This document shows positions 55,595 to 63,962 of a DNA stretch of 64,000 nt, piece by piece. The notes beneath the pieces were generated by a model. It had not been told where the DNA came from. It saw nothing but the letters and a program-made list of their open reading frames with translations, and did no database searches. The stretch comes from Roseibium algicola. Its GTDB lineage: Bacteria; Pseudomonadota; Alphaproteobacteria; Rhizobiales; Stappiaceae. Numbering within the stretch: the stretch's first letter is position 1; the number at the start of each line of letters is the position of its first letter. Made by a program: the position numbers and the translations under genes. Where the stretch lies: positions 2,968,501 to 3,032,500 of the forward strand of contig NZ_CP019630.1 in assembly GCF_001999245.1 (NCBI RefSeq), written 5' to 3'.

Positions 55595-56569
55595 GTGAAA
55601 GCCTGTCTCTGCAAAACCTTCGGTCCGCCTTCCAGCCTGGTTGTCGAGGAGATTGCCGATCCGGTTGCCGGGCCGGGGGAGGTCGTGGTGCGGGTGAAGG
55701 CCTGTGCGCTCAATTTCTTCGATACGCTGATCATCAGGGGCAAGTACCAGTACAAGCCGGAAATGCCGTTTTCGCCGAGTGCCGAATTCGCCGGTGTGGT
55801 CGATCAGGTGGGCTCCGGCGTCGAAGGGGTTTCGCCCGGCGACAGGGTCATGGGCTACATGCGCTGGGGTGCCGCGCGGGAAAAAGTGGTGGTCGCAGCT
55901 GGCGATCTCGTCTCGCTGCCGGACGATATTCCCTTTGAAGTCGCGGCAGGTTTGACCGTGACCTACGGCACCACGCTGCATGCCTATCGCGACCGGGCCG
56001 GGTTGAAGCCCGGCGAGACTGTTGCCGTTCTGGGCGCATCGGGCGGCGTCGGCCAGGCTGCAGTGGAAATTGCCGCGATCATGGGGGCAAAGGTGATTGC
56101 CTGCGCCTCATCTGAGGAAAAACTCGCCTTCGCCCGCTCGCTCGGCGCTGACATGACGGTCGATTACTCGGTTGAGCCGCTCAAGGAAACCTTGAAGGAG
56201 CTGACCGGTGGAAAGGGTGTGGATGTTGTCTACGACCCGGTTGGCGGAGAGCTGTCGGAACAGGCCATCCGGGCAACGGCCTGGGAGGGGCGGTTCCTGG
56301 TGATCGGGTTTGCCGCGGGCGACATACCGAAAATTCCGCTGAATATCGTGATGCTGAAAGGTTGCGACATTCGCGGTGTCTTCTGGGGCGCAGCACTCGA
56401 CCGGGATCCGGAAGGCCATCGCCGCAACATGAAGGAACTTTTGTCCTGGGTGTCTGAAGGCAAGTTGAAGCCGCACATCCACGGCGTTTACAAGTTGGAA
56501 GAAACGGCAACCGCGCTTGAGGAAATCGCTGCGCGCCGGGTGCAGGGCAAGGTGATTGTGACGCCTTGA
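55595..56569 (+). CDS. Zinc-independent NADPH:quinone oxidoreductase (MDR superfamily)
   Basis: A 324-aa medium-chain dehydrogenase/reductase of the quinone-oxidoreductase type. The GroES-like N-terminus (VVRVKACALNFFDTLIIRGKYQ) lacks the catalytic zinc ligands. The Rossmann half has GETVAVLGASGGVGQAAVEIAAIMGAKVIACASS. The GTG at 55595 is preceded by GAGGA; the frame extends to 55568. It may reduce quinones or enals. It is followed by a repeat element. Confidence 0.88.
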   Translation: MKACLCKTFGPPSSLVVEEIADPVAGPGEVVVRVKACALNFFDTLIIRGKYQYKPEMPFSPSAEFAGVVDQVGSGVEGVSPGDRVMGYMRWGAAREKVVVAAGDLVSLPDDIPFEVAAGLTVTYGTTLHAYRDRAGLKPGETVAVLGASGGVGQAAVEIAAIMGAKVIACASSEEKLAFARSLGADMTVDYSVEPLKETLKELTGGKGVDVVYDPVGGELSEQAIRATAWEGRFLVIGFAAGDIPKIPLNIVMLKGCDIRGVFWGAALDRDPEGHRRNMKELLSWVSEGKLKPHIHGVYKLEETATALEEIAARRVQGKVIVTP

Positions 56570-56611
56570 TGCTTGCGGAAGTATGCGCGGCGCGGCCTTC
56601 CGGGGGGGTGG

Positions 56612-56735
56612 CCCATCCTTCGAGACAGCGCTTTGCGCTTCCTCAGGATGAGGTCGTCCCTGTTGCACCTTTCCGAGCTGTCCAAATTACAGCCTCATCC
56701 TGAGGAGGACCGCAAGGTCCGTCTCGAAGGATGGG
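56612..56735. repeat. REP-like repeat pair, copy B
   Basis: Unit 1 (56612-56653) runs from CCCATCCTTCGAGACAGC to CCTCAGGATGAGG. Unit 2 (56693-56735) is its inverted counterpart, CCTCATCCTGAGGAGG to CGAAGGATGGG. The same units occur at 35028-35133 with their order reversed. Placed between convergent stop codons. Confidence 0.85.
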
Positions 56736-56754
56736 CCGCTTGTTCGAATTGACC

Positions 56755-57564
56755 TCAGATCGCGAATTCGGCGATCACCGGCGCGTGGTCCGACGGTTTT
56801 TCCCAGCCGCGTGCGTCGCGCAGGACCGTGGTGCCCTTCACATACGGTGCGAGCGGCTGAGACACCCAGACGTGGTCAAGACGGCGGCCCTTGTCGGCGG
56901 CAGACCAGTCCTTGGCGCGGTAGCTCCACCAGGTGTAGAGCTTTTCGTCCAGCGGGGTGAACTGGCGCATGGCGTCCAGCCAGCCGCCTGCCTCGCGCAC
57001 CTGCTTGAACAGTTCCGTTTCGACCGGGGTATGTGAGACCACCTTCAGGAGCTTCTTGTGGGACCAGACGTCGTGCTCGTAAGGCGCGACGTTGAGGTCG
57101 CCGACCAGAATGGCGGGTTTCGAGGTTTCCTCGCCTTTCAGCCATCCCAGCATCTCTGCCATGAAGTCGAGCTTGTGGCCGAATTTCGGGTTGATCGTGC
57201 GATCCGGCTCGTCACCACCTGCCGGCACATAGAAATTGTGCAGCCGGATGCTGGAGCCGTTGAAAGGCACGTCCGCCGCCACGTGACGGCTGTCACCCAC
57301 CTGGCAGAAGTCGCGTTTCTCGATGTTGCTCAGCGGCAGCTTGGAAAGCGTTGCGACGCCGTGGTAGCCCTTCTGGCCGTGGATGGCCATGTGTTCGTAT
57401 CCCGCCTTGCGGAAGGCGTTTTCCGGGAAATTAGCGTCCGGGCACTTGGTTTCCTGCAGGCAGATCACGTCCGGTGCGACTTCCTCGATCAACTGTTCCA
57501 CAATCGGCATGCGCAGGCGCACGGAATTGATGTTCCAGGTGACGAGTTTGATCCGGTCTGTCAT
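56755..57564 (-). CDS. xth: Exodeoxyribonuclease III
   Basis: A 269-aa AP endonuclease/3'-5' exonuclease for base excision repair. The EEP-fold motifs are complete: VTWNINSVRLR, DVICLQETK (metal Glu), YHGVATLSK, ILVGDLNVAPYEHDVW (Asp and Asn), RRLDHVWVSQPL, and the terminal SDHAPVIAEF (Asp-His). The length matches XthA-type enzymes. The ATG at 57564 begins MTDRIKLVTWNINS. Confidence 0.94.
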   Translation of the reverse strand: MTDRIKLVTWNINSVRLRMPIVEQLIEEVAPDVICLQETKCPDANFPENAFRKAGYEHMAIHGQKGYHGVATLSKLPLSNIEKRDFCQVGDSRHVAADVPFNGSSIRLHNFYVPAGGDEPDRTINPKFGHKLDFMAEMLGWLKGEETSKPAILVGDLNVAPYEHDVWSHKKLLKVVSHTPVETELFKQVREAGGWLDAMRQFTPLDEKLYTWWSYRAKDWSAADKGRRLDHVWVSQPLAPYVKGTTVLRDARGWEKPSDHAPVIAEFAI

Positions 57565-57634
57565 GGGAAATTTGCCAAGGCTTGTTGCGGGAATAGCCAA
57601 GTCATACGGATTCGGCCACCGAGTGCAAACGAAT

Positions 57635-58834
57635 TCAGGTCTCGGGATCGTCTTCCCCGGCCTTGCTGGTTTCGCCGACCCGTTTCAGGGCGAGCTGAGT
57701 GGCCGCGGGGCCGAGCAGTTCGAAGACGATGGTTGATCCGATGGCGACGGTCAGAATTTCGTCCCGGTACTGCGGCAGCACTTCGGCAGCGACCAGGGCC
57801 ATGCCAAGCGCGACGCCCGCCTGGGGCAGAAGCGAGAGGCCGAAGAGATAGCTTCGGTCGGTTCCGGCCCCGCCGCTGAGCTTGCCGCCCAGCCAGCCTC
57901 CTGCCAGACGCCCGGCGAGCCGCAGCAGAACATATGCCGCGCCAAGGAGACCAAGCTTCAAAAGCAGGTCCGGCTGCAGCGCTGCACCGGCCAGCACGAA
58001 AAAGAAGATCATGAACGGCCATTCGATATGTTCGATCTCATAGAACGGCCGGGTATGGTGACGCCCGGTGTTGACCACCATGGCCCCGCAGGCAATGCCG
58101 GCAAGCAGGAACGAGAGGTCGAGCCAGATGGCCAGACCCGCCGTCAGGAACACGATGCCAAGCGCCTCGGCAAGGGTCGGGTCGCCGGGTTGGAGGCGGC
58201 CTGACAGGTAGCCTGCCGGGAGGCCGACAATCGCGCCAAGCAGGAGCGATCCGGCAATTTCCCAAACCGCATGCAGCAGGGCGCCCGAACCATCGCCGCC
58301 CATGAGCGCCTGTGCTCCCATGAGACAGAACGCGAAGACCAGAATGCCCCAGATATCGTCCAGCGCAACGATGCCGGACAGGATGGTTGTGAAGGGCCCC
58401 TTGGCGCGGTACTGGCGGATGACATCGCTGGTGGCCGCCGGGTCGGTGGCGGTGGCCAGGGCTGCCAGAATCAGTGCCAGTTCCAACGGAAAGCCGAGCA
58501 GGGCGAGACCTGCAAAAACGACGATCGCGGTTGACACGACCGCTGAAGCCGAAACGACCGTTACGGCCTTGCCGCTGTTCTGCAGATGGACCCTGGAGAG
58601 TTTGCCGCCCAGAACGAAGGCGACCATCGACAGGGCCAGAACGGCGAGGGTTTCGTAAAGCTGGGTCAGGTTTTCAGGCAGAAGATCCAGAAAGGCGGGG
58701 CCGGCGGCCAGTCCGCACAGGATCAGCAGCGTCACGCGGGGCATCTGCGTCCGGTGGCCGATTTCGTCGGCCAGCATACCGAGCAGCAGCAGGGCGCCAA
58801 TGGCGATCAGGGTGGTCGCGATTTCCATGCTCAT
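57635..58834 (-). CDS. Cation:proton antiporter, CPA2-like
   Basis: A 399-aa membrane protein with about 12-13 helices of the monovalent cation:proton antiporter family. Typical signs: PRVTLLILCGLAAGPAFLDLLPENL, ALATATDPAATSDVIRQY (the unwound-helix TDP segment), FCLMGAQALM, and LDLSFLLAGIACGAMVVN. It lacks the C-terminal RCK/TrkA nucleotide-binding domain, so it is a short form. The ion (Na+ or K+) is not evident. Confidence 0.85.
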   Translation of the reverse strand: MSMEIATTLIAIGALLLLGMLADEIGHRTQMPRVTLLILCGLAAGPAFLDLLPENLTQLYETLAVLALSMVAFVLGGKLSRVHLQNSGKAVTVVSASAVVSTAIVVFAGLALLGFPLELALILAALATATDPAATSDVIRQYRAKGPFTTILSGIVALDDIWGILVFAFCLMGAQALMGGDGSGALLHAVWEIAGSLLLGAIVGLPAGYLSGRLQPGDPTLAEALGIVFLTAGLAIWLDLSFLLAGIACGAMVVNTGRHHTRPFYEIEHIEWPFMIFFFVLAGAALQPDLLLKLGLLGAAYVLLRLAGRLAGGWLGGKLSGGAGTDRSYLFGLSLLPQAGVALGMALVAAEVLPQYRDEILTVAIGSTIVFELLGPAATQLALKRVGETSKAGEDDPET

Positions 58835-59014
58835 ACATTGAGGGAAAGAGACCAGGCGTCTTTGATCCGCCGCAATCCCGCCCTATTCGATTGCCCGCAC
58901 GATAACAGATACGTGTTTATGCGGAGAAATCGTGATTTCGTCTACGCTCCGTTAGGAAATCCCGCGCATTTTGTGCGGTGAGTGAAAGCCTTTCTTAACC
59001 CTGCCGAGGACGCT

Positions 59015-59746
59015 GTGCTGGCAATCGTAAAATCGTTTTGTTCCATTTTCGGGTTCATCTTTTTAAGCTCGTGCGCGGCTTACGACTTTCCGGATCCAAC
59101 GCCAGAAGACTACGCGGTACACGGCATCGACGTGTCCCGATGGCAGGGCGATATCGATTGGGCGGCCGCAAAACAGGGCGGTGTCGCCTTTGCCTGGATC
59201 AAGGCGACCGAAGGCGGCGACCACGTCGACCCGCGCTTTGTCGAGAACTGGGTGGCAGCGCGCCAGGCGGGCATGCCGCGCGGGGCCTATCACTTCTATT
59301 ATTTCTGCCGTCCGGTTGAAGAGCAGATTTCGTGGGTGAAGGAAATCGTTCCAGTTGACCCGCAAGCCCTGCCGCTTGTTCTCGACATGGAATGGAATGC
59401 GCATTCCAAGACCTGCCGGGAACGGCCGGAACGACCGCAGATCCTGCGGGACATGAAGATCTTCCTCGACGAAATGGAAAAGCACTACGGCAAGCGCCCG
59501 GTGATCTATTCCTCGGTCGATTTTCACCGAGACAGGCTGGTCGGTGCGCTCAGGAACGAGCAATTCTGGCTGCGCTCGGTCGCCAGCTTCCCGAACAACA
59601 TCTATGAACAGCGCGACGACTGGGTGTTCTGGCAGTATACGGCCGAGGGCCGGGTGCCGGGCGTCAAAGGCGACGTCGACCGGAATGCGTTCTTCGGAAC
59701 CAAGTCGCAATACCGCGACTGGCTGAACGGCAAGCTGAGGCGCTGA
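59015..59746 (+). CDS. GH25 lysozyme-like lipoprotein
   Basis: A 243-aa peptidoglycan muramidase of glycoside hydrolase family 25. The N-terminal helix ends in the lipobox LSSC, so it is probably a lipoprotein facing the periplasm. The catalytic domain starts YAVHGIDVSRWQGDIDW and contains the acidic pair in LPLVLDMEWN (Asp and Glu), and VIYSSVDFHRDRL, ending DVDRNAFFG. I chose the GTG at 59015 because GAGGA precedes it; another GTG at 58982 has no such site. Confidence 0.88.
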   Translation: MLAIVKSFCSIFGFIFLSSCAAYDFPDPTPEDYAVHGIDVSRWQGDIDWAAAKQGGVAFAWIKATEGGDHVDPRFVENWVAARQAGMPRGAYHFYYFCRPVEEQISWVKEIVPVDPQALPLVLDMEWNAHSKTCRERPERPQILRDMKIFLDEMEKHYGKRPVIYSSVDFHRDRLVGALRNEQFWLRSVASFPNNIYEQRDDWVFWQYTAEGRVPGVKGDVDRNAFFGTKSQYRDWLNGKLRR

Positions 59747-59767
59747 CCGTTCCCAGGGCCAATACCG

Positions 59768-60259
59768 CTAGCGCACCTTGATCTGGTGCGTGACGTCCTT
59801 GCCGTTGCTGACTGTGACCTGGGTGAAGCCGATCATCTTGCAAAGATCGAGGAAGTTCAGGTCTTGCGGCTGGTTTGACCGCGCGAAGAGTTCCGTCGTG
59901 CGGGCCATCGAGGTCAGCGAGGCAAGCAGGGCCCGCAGCCTGAACAGCGTGTCATAGCGCCCGTCGCCGGTTGCCACCACAATCAGTTTTTCCAGTTCGG
60001 TGCCCTTGGCAAAAAGGTGATATCCGGGCGGATACCCCAGTTTTGCGTTCTGGGATGCAAGGCCGCTGACGAAGGCTGCCCGCGACCGCTTGCCGGTGTC
60101 AGGTGCAAGGCCCAGTTCTGAGACATAAACCTCCTGGGTCTGCACCTCCGGGTAATAATAGCCGGCATGCGCATCGAAGGCCGACACCGGTGCAATGGAT
60201 GCAGCAAACCAGAGCGCCGCCAGCGCCATGGCAGACGCAACAGATTGAATTCGTTTCAC
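59768..60259 (-). CDS. Conserved exported protein of unknown function
   Basis: A 163-aa protein with a signal peptide (residues 5-30, ending APVSAFDA) and a body starting HAGYYYPEVQTQEVYVSELGLAPD, then GYPPGYHLFAKGTELEKLIVVATGDGRYDTLFRLRALLASLTSMARTTELF and LNFLDLCKMIGFTQVTVSNG. I recognise this as a conserved Hyphomicrobiales family, sometimes mislabelled as a molybdopterin-related protein, and know no function. It starts at a GTG (60259). Convergent with the GH25 gene. Confidence 0.75.
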   Translation of the reverse strand: MKRIQSVASAMALAALWFAASIAPVSAFDAHAGYYYPEVQTQEVYVSELGLAPDTGKRSRAAFVSGLASQNAKLGYPPGYHLFAKGTELEKLIVVATGDGRYDTLFRLRALLASLTSMARTTELFARSNQPQDLNFLDLCKMIGFTQVTVSNGKDVTHQIKVR

Positions 60260-60459
60260 TTCACAAAGCCCCCCGGCTGTTCGTGCGCCTATCAAGCCCG
60301 AAATGCAGGCCGAACGCAAATCGGACGCAAGCTGGGCGCAAGCTGGGGCGGGCAGCCTTTGGCGTGAGAAGGACTAGAGACGCCTGCAGCGCTATACTTT
60401 TGCCATGATGCTAGCCGCTTCTTGAAAGCGTCAGGGCGCAGAACTTTGGAGTTTTGAAC

Positions 60460-61026
60460 ATGTTGATCCGCTTTTCGCTGGCATTTGCCGCGATCGTGAT
60501 GATGGTGTTGCCAGCAAGCGCACAATCACGGCCGGCCATTGCCTTCACGACGGCCAACCTCAACATGCGCGCCGGACCGGGAACCAATTATCCCGTGATG
60601 GCCACCGTGCCGCGCGGGGGCGGGGTAACCATTTTCGGGTGTACGGCCGACTTCGGCTGGTGCGATGCCGCCTTCACCAATGTGAAAGGATGGGTGTCCG
60701 GCCAATACCTCAGCTACGGCGGTGAAGGCATCTATTATGGCCGGTCGATCCCCAGCGCGGGCATCAACCTGGGTGTGCAGCGCTACTACCGGGATTACCC
60801 GATCTATGCGGAGGCGCCTGCGCCTGCCTATCGCGGCGGGCCGGTCTACAAGGGCGATCCTCCCTATGATCCGCCGCCGGTTGAGCCGGGCCCAGTCTAT
60901 GCACCGGAACCGCTTTACGAAGCGCCGCCTGTCGTGGTCGCGCCGCCGCAGCCGATCATTATCCGGCCCTATTGGGATTCATTTCCCGGCTATCCGCAAA
61001 GGTATTTCGAGCCGCGTATCTATTGA
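60460..61026 (+). CDS. Exported SH3b-domain protein with Pro/Tyr-rich tail
   Basis: A 188-aa exported protein. After a signal (MLIRFSLAFAAIVMMVLPASA) comes one bacterial SH3 domain (about residues 28-85: TTANLNMRAGPGTNYPVMATVPRGGGVTIFGC... WVSGQYLSY). A Pro/Tyr-rich, probably unstructured tail follows (PPPVEPGPVYAPEPLYEAPP). SH3b domains bind cell-wall peptides. GGAG stands 8 bases before the ATG at 60460. Neighbouring GH25 and CAP genes are also envelope proteins. Confidence 0.82.
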   Translation: MLIRFSLAFAAIVMMVLPASAQSRPAIAFTTANLNMRAGPGTNYPVMATVPRGGGVTIFGCTADFGWCDAAFTNVKGWVSGQYLSYGGEGIYYGRSIPSAGINLGVQRYYRDYPIYAEAPAPAYRGGPVYKGDPPYDPPPVEPGPVYAPEPLYEAPPVVVAPPQPIIIRPYWDSFPGYPQRYFEPRIY

Positions 61027-61036
61027 AGCGGGCTTG

Positions 61037-61558
61037 TTACCGGGCCGGTTTCGGTCCGGCCATGACCAGCGACCAGAAAACCTTGTGCTTGGCATTGGGC
61101 GCGTAAGCCGTCGCGATGCCAAGCCGGGTCGCGTCTTTCGTCAGCAACACCTGGTTATGCTTCGGGCTTTCCCGCCAGCCTGAAAAAGCTTCGGCAAAGG
61201 TTCTGTATCCGGCGCTGACGTTTTCGGCAGCAGCCGTCTTCGGCTCGCCGATGGAGGCCATGCGGGTTGCCAGCTGCTGGTTCGGGGCGAGCGATGCCTG
61301 AACGTTTCCGGCCGCGGCCATCGCGTCGGCCTGCGATTTTGCAATGGATGTCAGCTGCGGATCGGCAATCACGGGCGACAGTCCGTTGTTGATCCGGTAT
61401 TGCGAGATCATCTGAGCGGCCGTTGCAGCATCCACCACACCGTCGACACGCGCCATGTCCTCGTAGAAGGGCGGCGTCTGCATGCGGTCGCCCATGCAGG
61501 CGGCAACCGAGAGCAGCAGCGCTCCGGCGAGGGCGAGTTTCAGGGATCGATGGACCAT
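61037..61558 (-). CDS. CAP-domain (SCP-like) lipoprotein
   Basis: A 173-aa protein with a lipoprotein signal (MVHRSLKLALAGALLLSVAAC-M) and a bacterial CAP/SCP domain. The domain has helix 1 MISQYRINNGLSPVIADPQLTSIAKSQADAM, the AAENVSAGYRTFAEAFSGWRESPKHNQVLL segment with a conserved His and Glu, and a C-terminal KHKVFWSLVMAGP. CAP proteins are extracytoplasmic and of diverse function. An in-frame GTG at 61573 could be the start instead. Confidence 0.82.
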   Translation of the reverse strand: MVHRSLKLALAGALLLSVAACMGDRMQTPPFYEDMARVDGVVDAATAAQMISQYRINNGLSPVIADPQLTSIAKSQADAMAAAGNVQASLAPNQQLATRMASIGEPKTAAAENVSAGYRTFAEAFSGWRESPKHNQVLLTKDATRLGIATAYAPNAKHKVFWSLVMAGPKPAR

Positions 61559-61751
61559 CGGATTGTCAGCCACGCTGTTGAAGCTCCCGCTCAGGATCAA
61601 TGAGATTTAGTGAGGCACATGATTCGCCTCACTTTGGAAGGTGATGGGACGACAGTTGAGCAGAATTGCGGCGCAAGGCTCCTGAAACCGGTGCACAAGC
61701 CTTTCAGCTGGGGTGAGCGCGCAATGGGTTGGAAAAAATGGAACAGGTTTC

Positions 61752-61786
61752 TTGAATGGCAATTTTCAAGTTACATATAAAGTAAC
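61752..61786 (+). promoter_or_regulatory. Promoter with overlapping palindrome before methyltransferase gene
   Basis: TTGAAT (61752-61757), 18 nt, TATAAA (61776-61781) is a good sigma70 pair about 70 bp before the gene. GTTAC (61770-61774) and GTAAC (61782-61786) flank the -10 box as a perfect 5-bp inverted repeat, a likely repressor site. Confidence 0.5.
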
Positions 61787-61853
61787 ATGATGGTGCCGAG
61801 CGTCTTGGTATGGATCGGAGCACCAAGCCACGCATTGCTTGAGGACCTTTTCC

Positions 61854-62528
61854 ATGTCCCTGTTTTCCGGAGCCGCATCAACCACCGGATATGCGGAAAG
61901 AACGGCGAGGCTCGTTCCCGGGCTTGCAGACATGCACAAGATGACCGGCCTGCTGCTGGCGGAGCGGGCGCCATCGGACGGAACAATCCTGGTGCTTGGT
62001 GCCGGTGGCGGTGTTGAACTGAAGGCCTTTGCCCGCATGCAGCCGGACTGGCGTTTCCTTGGTGTCGACCCGTCCGCAGACATGCTGGAAAAGGCGCATG
62101 AGCATCTTGGTCCCCTCGGGGCAAGAGTGAGCCTGGTGGAGGGATACATCCATGATGCCCCCGAGAGACAATTTGATGGCGCCGCTTGCCTGCTGACGCT
62201 TCATTTTCTGGATCGGGAGGAGAGGTTGAAGACGCTTTCCGGACTGCGGCAACGGTTGAAGCCTGGAGTGGCCTTCGTTTCGGTTCATCACAGCTTTCCG
62301 ACCGACCCTGCGGGCAAGGACAGGTGGCTGGCAAGATATGCGGCGTTTTCCACCGAATCCGGTACTTCCCGCTCGCTTACCGAAAACGGCATGGCCGCGA
62401 TGAAGGAGCGATTGCCGGTGCTGACGCCCGAACAGGATGCGGATCTGTTGAGGCAGGCCGGATTTGTCGACGTCGAGACCTTTTACACGGCCTTCACCTT
62501 CAGAGGCTGGGTCGCCACCGCCGGGTAA
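61854..62528 (+). CDS. Class I SAM-dependent methyltransferase
   Basis: A 224-aa methyltransferase with motif I ILVLGAGGGVELKAFARMQPDWRFLGVDPSADML, a motif II/III region VEGYIHDAPERQFDGAACLLTLHFL and a post-core segment FVSVHHSF. GAGGA stands 8 bases before the ATG. The C-terminal part (LTPEQDADLLRQAGFVDVETFYTAFTFRGWVA) is typical of small-molecule methyltransferases such as UbiE-like ones. It is monocistronic under its own palindrome-containing promoter. Substrate unknown. Confidence 0.82.
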   Translation: MSLFSGAASTTGYAERTARLVPGLADMHKMTGLLLAERAPSDGTILVLGAGGGVELKAFARMQPDWRFLGVDPSADMLEKAHEHLGPLGARVSLVEGYIHDAPERQFDGAACLLTLHFLDREERLKTLSGLRQRLKPGVAFVSVHHSFPTDPAGKDRWLARYAAFSTESGTSRSLTENGMAAMKERLPVLTPEQDADLLRQAGFVDVETFYTAFTFRGWVATAG

Positions 62529-62535
62529 ACAATAA

Positions 62536-62567
62536 GAAAAGACCAGCCCGTGAGACACGGGCTGGTC
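62536..62567 (-). terminator. Terminator for ccr on the minus strand
   Basis: GACCAGCCCGTG (62541-62552) and CACGGGCTGGTC (62556-62567) are perfect inverted copies with a 3-nt loop. On the minus strand the hairpin is followed by TTTTCTTATTG. It is about 100 bp past the ccr stop. Confidence 0.75.
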
Positions 62568-62666
62568 AGGCTGCATGAGGCTAACGGGGCTTGAGGCCCC
62601 CAGCCTTTCAGGGAGCTTGTTGAGCCCGCCGCCTGCAGGTGGTTGCCCTGAAGGCGGCGTGCCGGA

Positions 62667-63962
62667 TCAGCGGGTGGAGGCTTCCAGAACGTCCTCATAG
62701 GTCCGAAGACCGGTGGTCGGCGCGCAGACCAGGACGGACATGTTTCCCGGTGCGTGCTGGTTCTTCCACATTTTGGTATGGGCCTTCGGGATCTGATCCC
62801 AGGGGAAGACCTCGGACATGTAAGGGTCGATGCGCCGTTCGATCATCAGCTTGTTGGCGGCCGAGGCCTGCTTCAGATGGGCGAAGTGTGACCCTTGAAG
62901 GCGCTTCTGGTGCATCCACATGTAGCGGACATCGAAGGTGCAGTTGAAGCCTGACGTGCCTGCGCAAATGACGACCATGCCGCCCTTCTTGCAGACCAGG
63001 GTGGAGACCGGGAAGGTTGCTTCACCCGGATGTTCGAAGACGATATCGACGTTGTTGCCCTTGCCGGTGATATCCCAGATCGCCTTGCCGAACTTGCGCG
63101 CTTCCGCGAACCATTCCGCATATTCGGGCGAGCCGACCGTCGGCAATTGACCCCAGCACTTGAAGTCCTTGCGGTTGATCACGCCCTTGGCACCGAGATC
63201 CAGCACGAACTGGCGCTTGTCCTCGTCAGAGATGACGCCGATGGCATTGGCGCCTGCTGCCGTAATCAACTGGATGGCGTAGGAGCCCAGGCCACCCGAG
63301 GCGCCCCAGACAAGCACGTTCTGACCCGGCTTCAGCTCATGCGGGTGATGGCCGAACAGCATGCGATAGGCGGTCGCGAGCGTCAGCGTGTAGCAGGCAC
63401 TTTCTTCCCAGGTCAGGTGGCGCGGCCGGGGCATAAGCTGCTGGGCTTGCACGCGGGTGAACTGCGAGAACGATCCGTCCGGTGTCTCGTAGCCCCAGAT
63501 CCGCTGGGAGGTGGAGAACATCGGGTCTCCGCCGTTGCACTCCTCGTCGTCGCCATCATCCTGGTTACAATGAACCACGACCTCGTCGCCCACTTTCCAG
63601 CGCTTGACCTTGTCACCAACGGCCCAGACGATGCCCGAGGCATCGGAGCCGGCAATGTGGTAGGCGGCGCCGTGACCGTCGAACGGGCTGATCGGCTGGC
63701 CGAGGCCTGCCCAGATGCCGTTGTAGTTGACGCCGGCGGCCATCACCAGAACCAGAACCTCGTGGCTGTCGAGTTCCCAGGTCGGCACGACTTCCAGTTT
63801 CATGGCGTCTTCCGGCGGTCCGTGGCGTTCACGGCGGATGGTCCAGGCATACATGTTTTTGGGAACGTGTCCGAGCGGCGGGATCTCTCCGATTTCATAA
63901 AGATCTTTCACCGGCGCGCCCTCTCGCGTTTGGTTGTCATTGGCTTCCGCGGTCGCTGTCAT
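62667..63962 (-). CDS. ccr: Crotonyl-CoA carboxylase/reductase
   Basis: Reductively carboxylates crotonyl-CoA to ethylmalonyl-CoA with NADPH and CO2, the key step of the ethylmalonyl-CoA pathway. The 431-aa MDR-superfamily protein has the family-specific long N-terminus (KDLYEIGEIPPLGHVPKNMYAWTIRRERHGPPEDAM). It also has VNYNGIWAGLGQPISPFDGHG, FEHPGEATFPVSTLVCKKGGMVVICAGTSGFNCTFDVRYMWMHQKRLQGSH, and the nucleotide-binding VLVWGASGGLGSYAIQL. GGGAGGGGAGA precedes the ATG at the right end of the window. Works with the mesaconyl-CoA hydratase at 31341-32393. Confidence 0.96.
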   Translation of the reverse strand: MTATAEANDNQTREGAPVKDLYEIGEIPPLGHVPKNMYAWTIRRERHGPPEDAMKLEVVPTWELDSHEVLVLVMAAGVNYNGIWAGLGQPISPFDGHGAAYHIAGSDASGIVWAVGDKVKRWKVGDEVVVHCNQDDGDDEECNGGDPMFSTSQRIWGYETPDGSFSQFTRVQAQQLMPRPRHLTWEESACYTLTLATAYRMLFGHHPHELKPGQNVLVWGASGGLGSYAIQLITAAGANAIGVISDEDKRQFVLDLGAKGVINRKDFKCWGQLPTVGSPEYAEWFAEARKFGKAIWDITGKGNNVDIVFEHPGEATFPVSTLVCKKGGMVVICAGTSGFNCTFDVRYMWMHQKRLQGSHFAHLKQASAANKLMIERRIDPYMSEVFPWDQIPKAHTKMWKNQHAPGNMSVLVCAPTTGLRTYEDVLEASTR

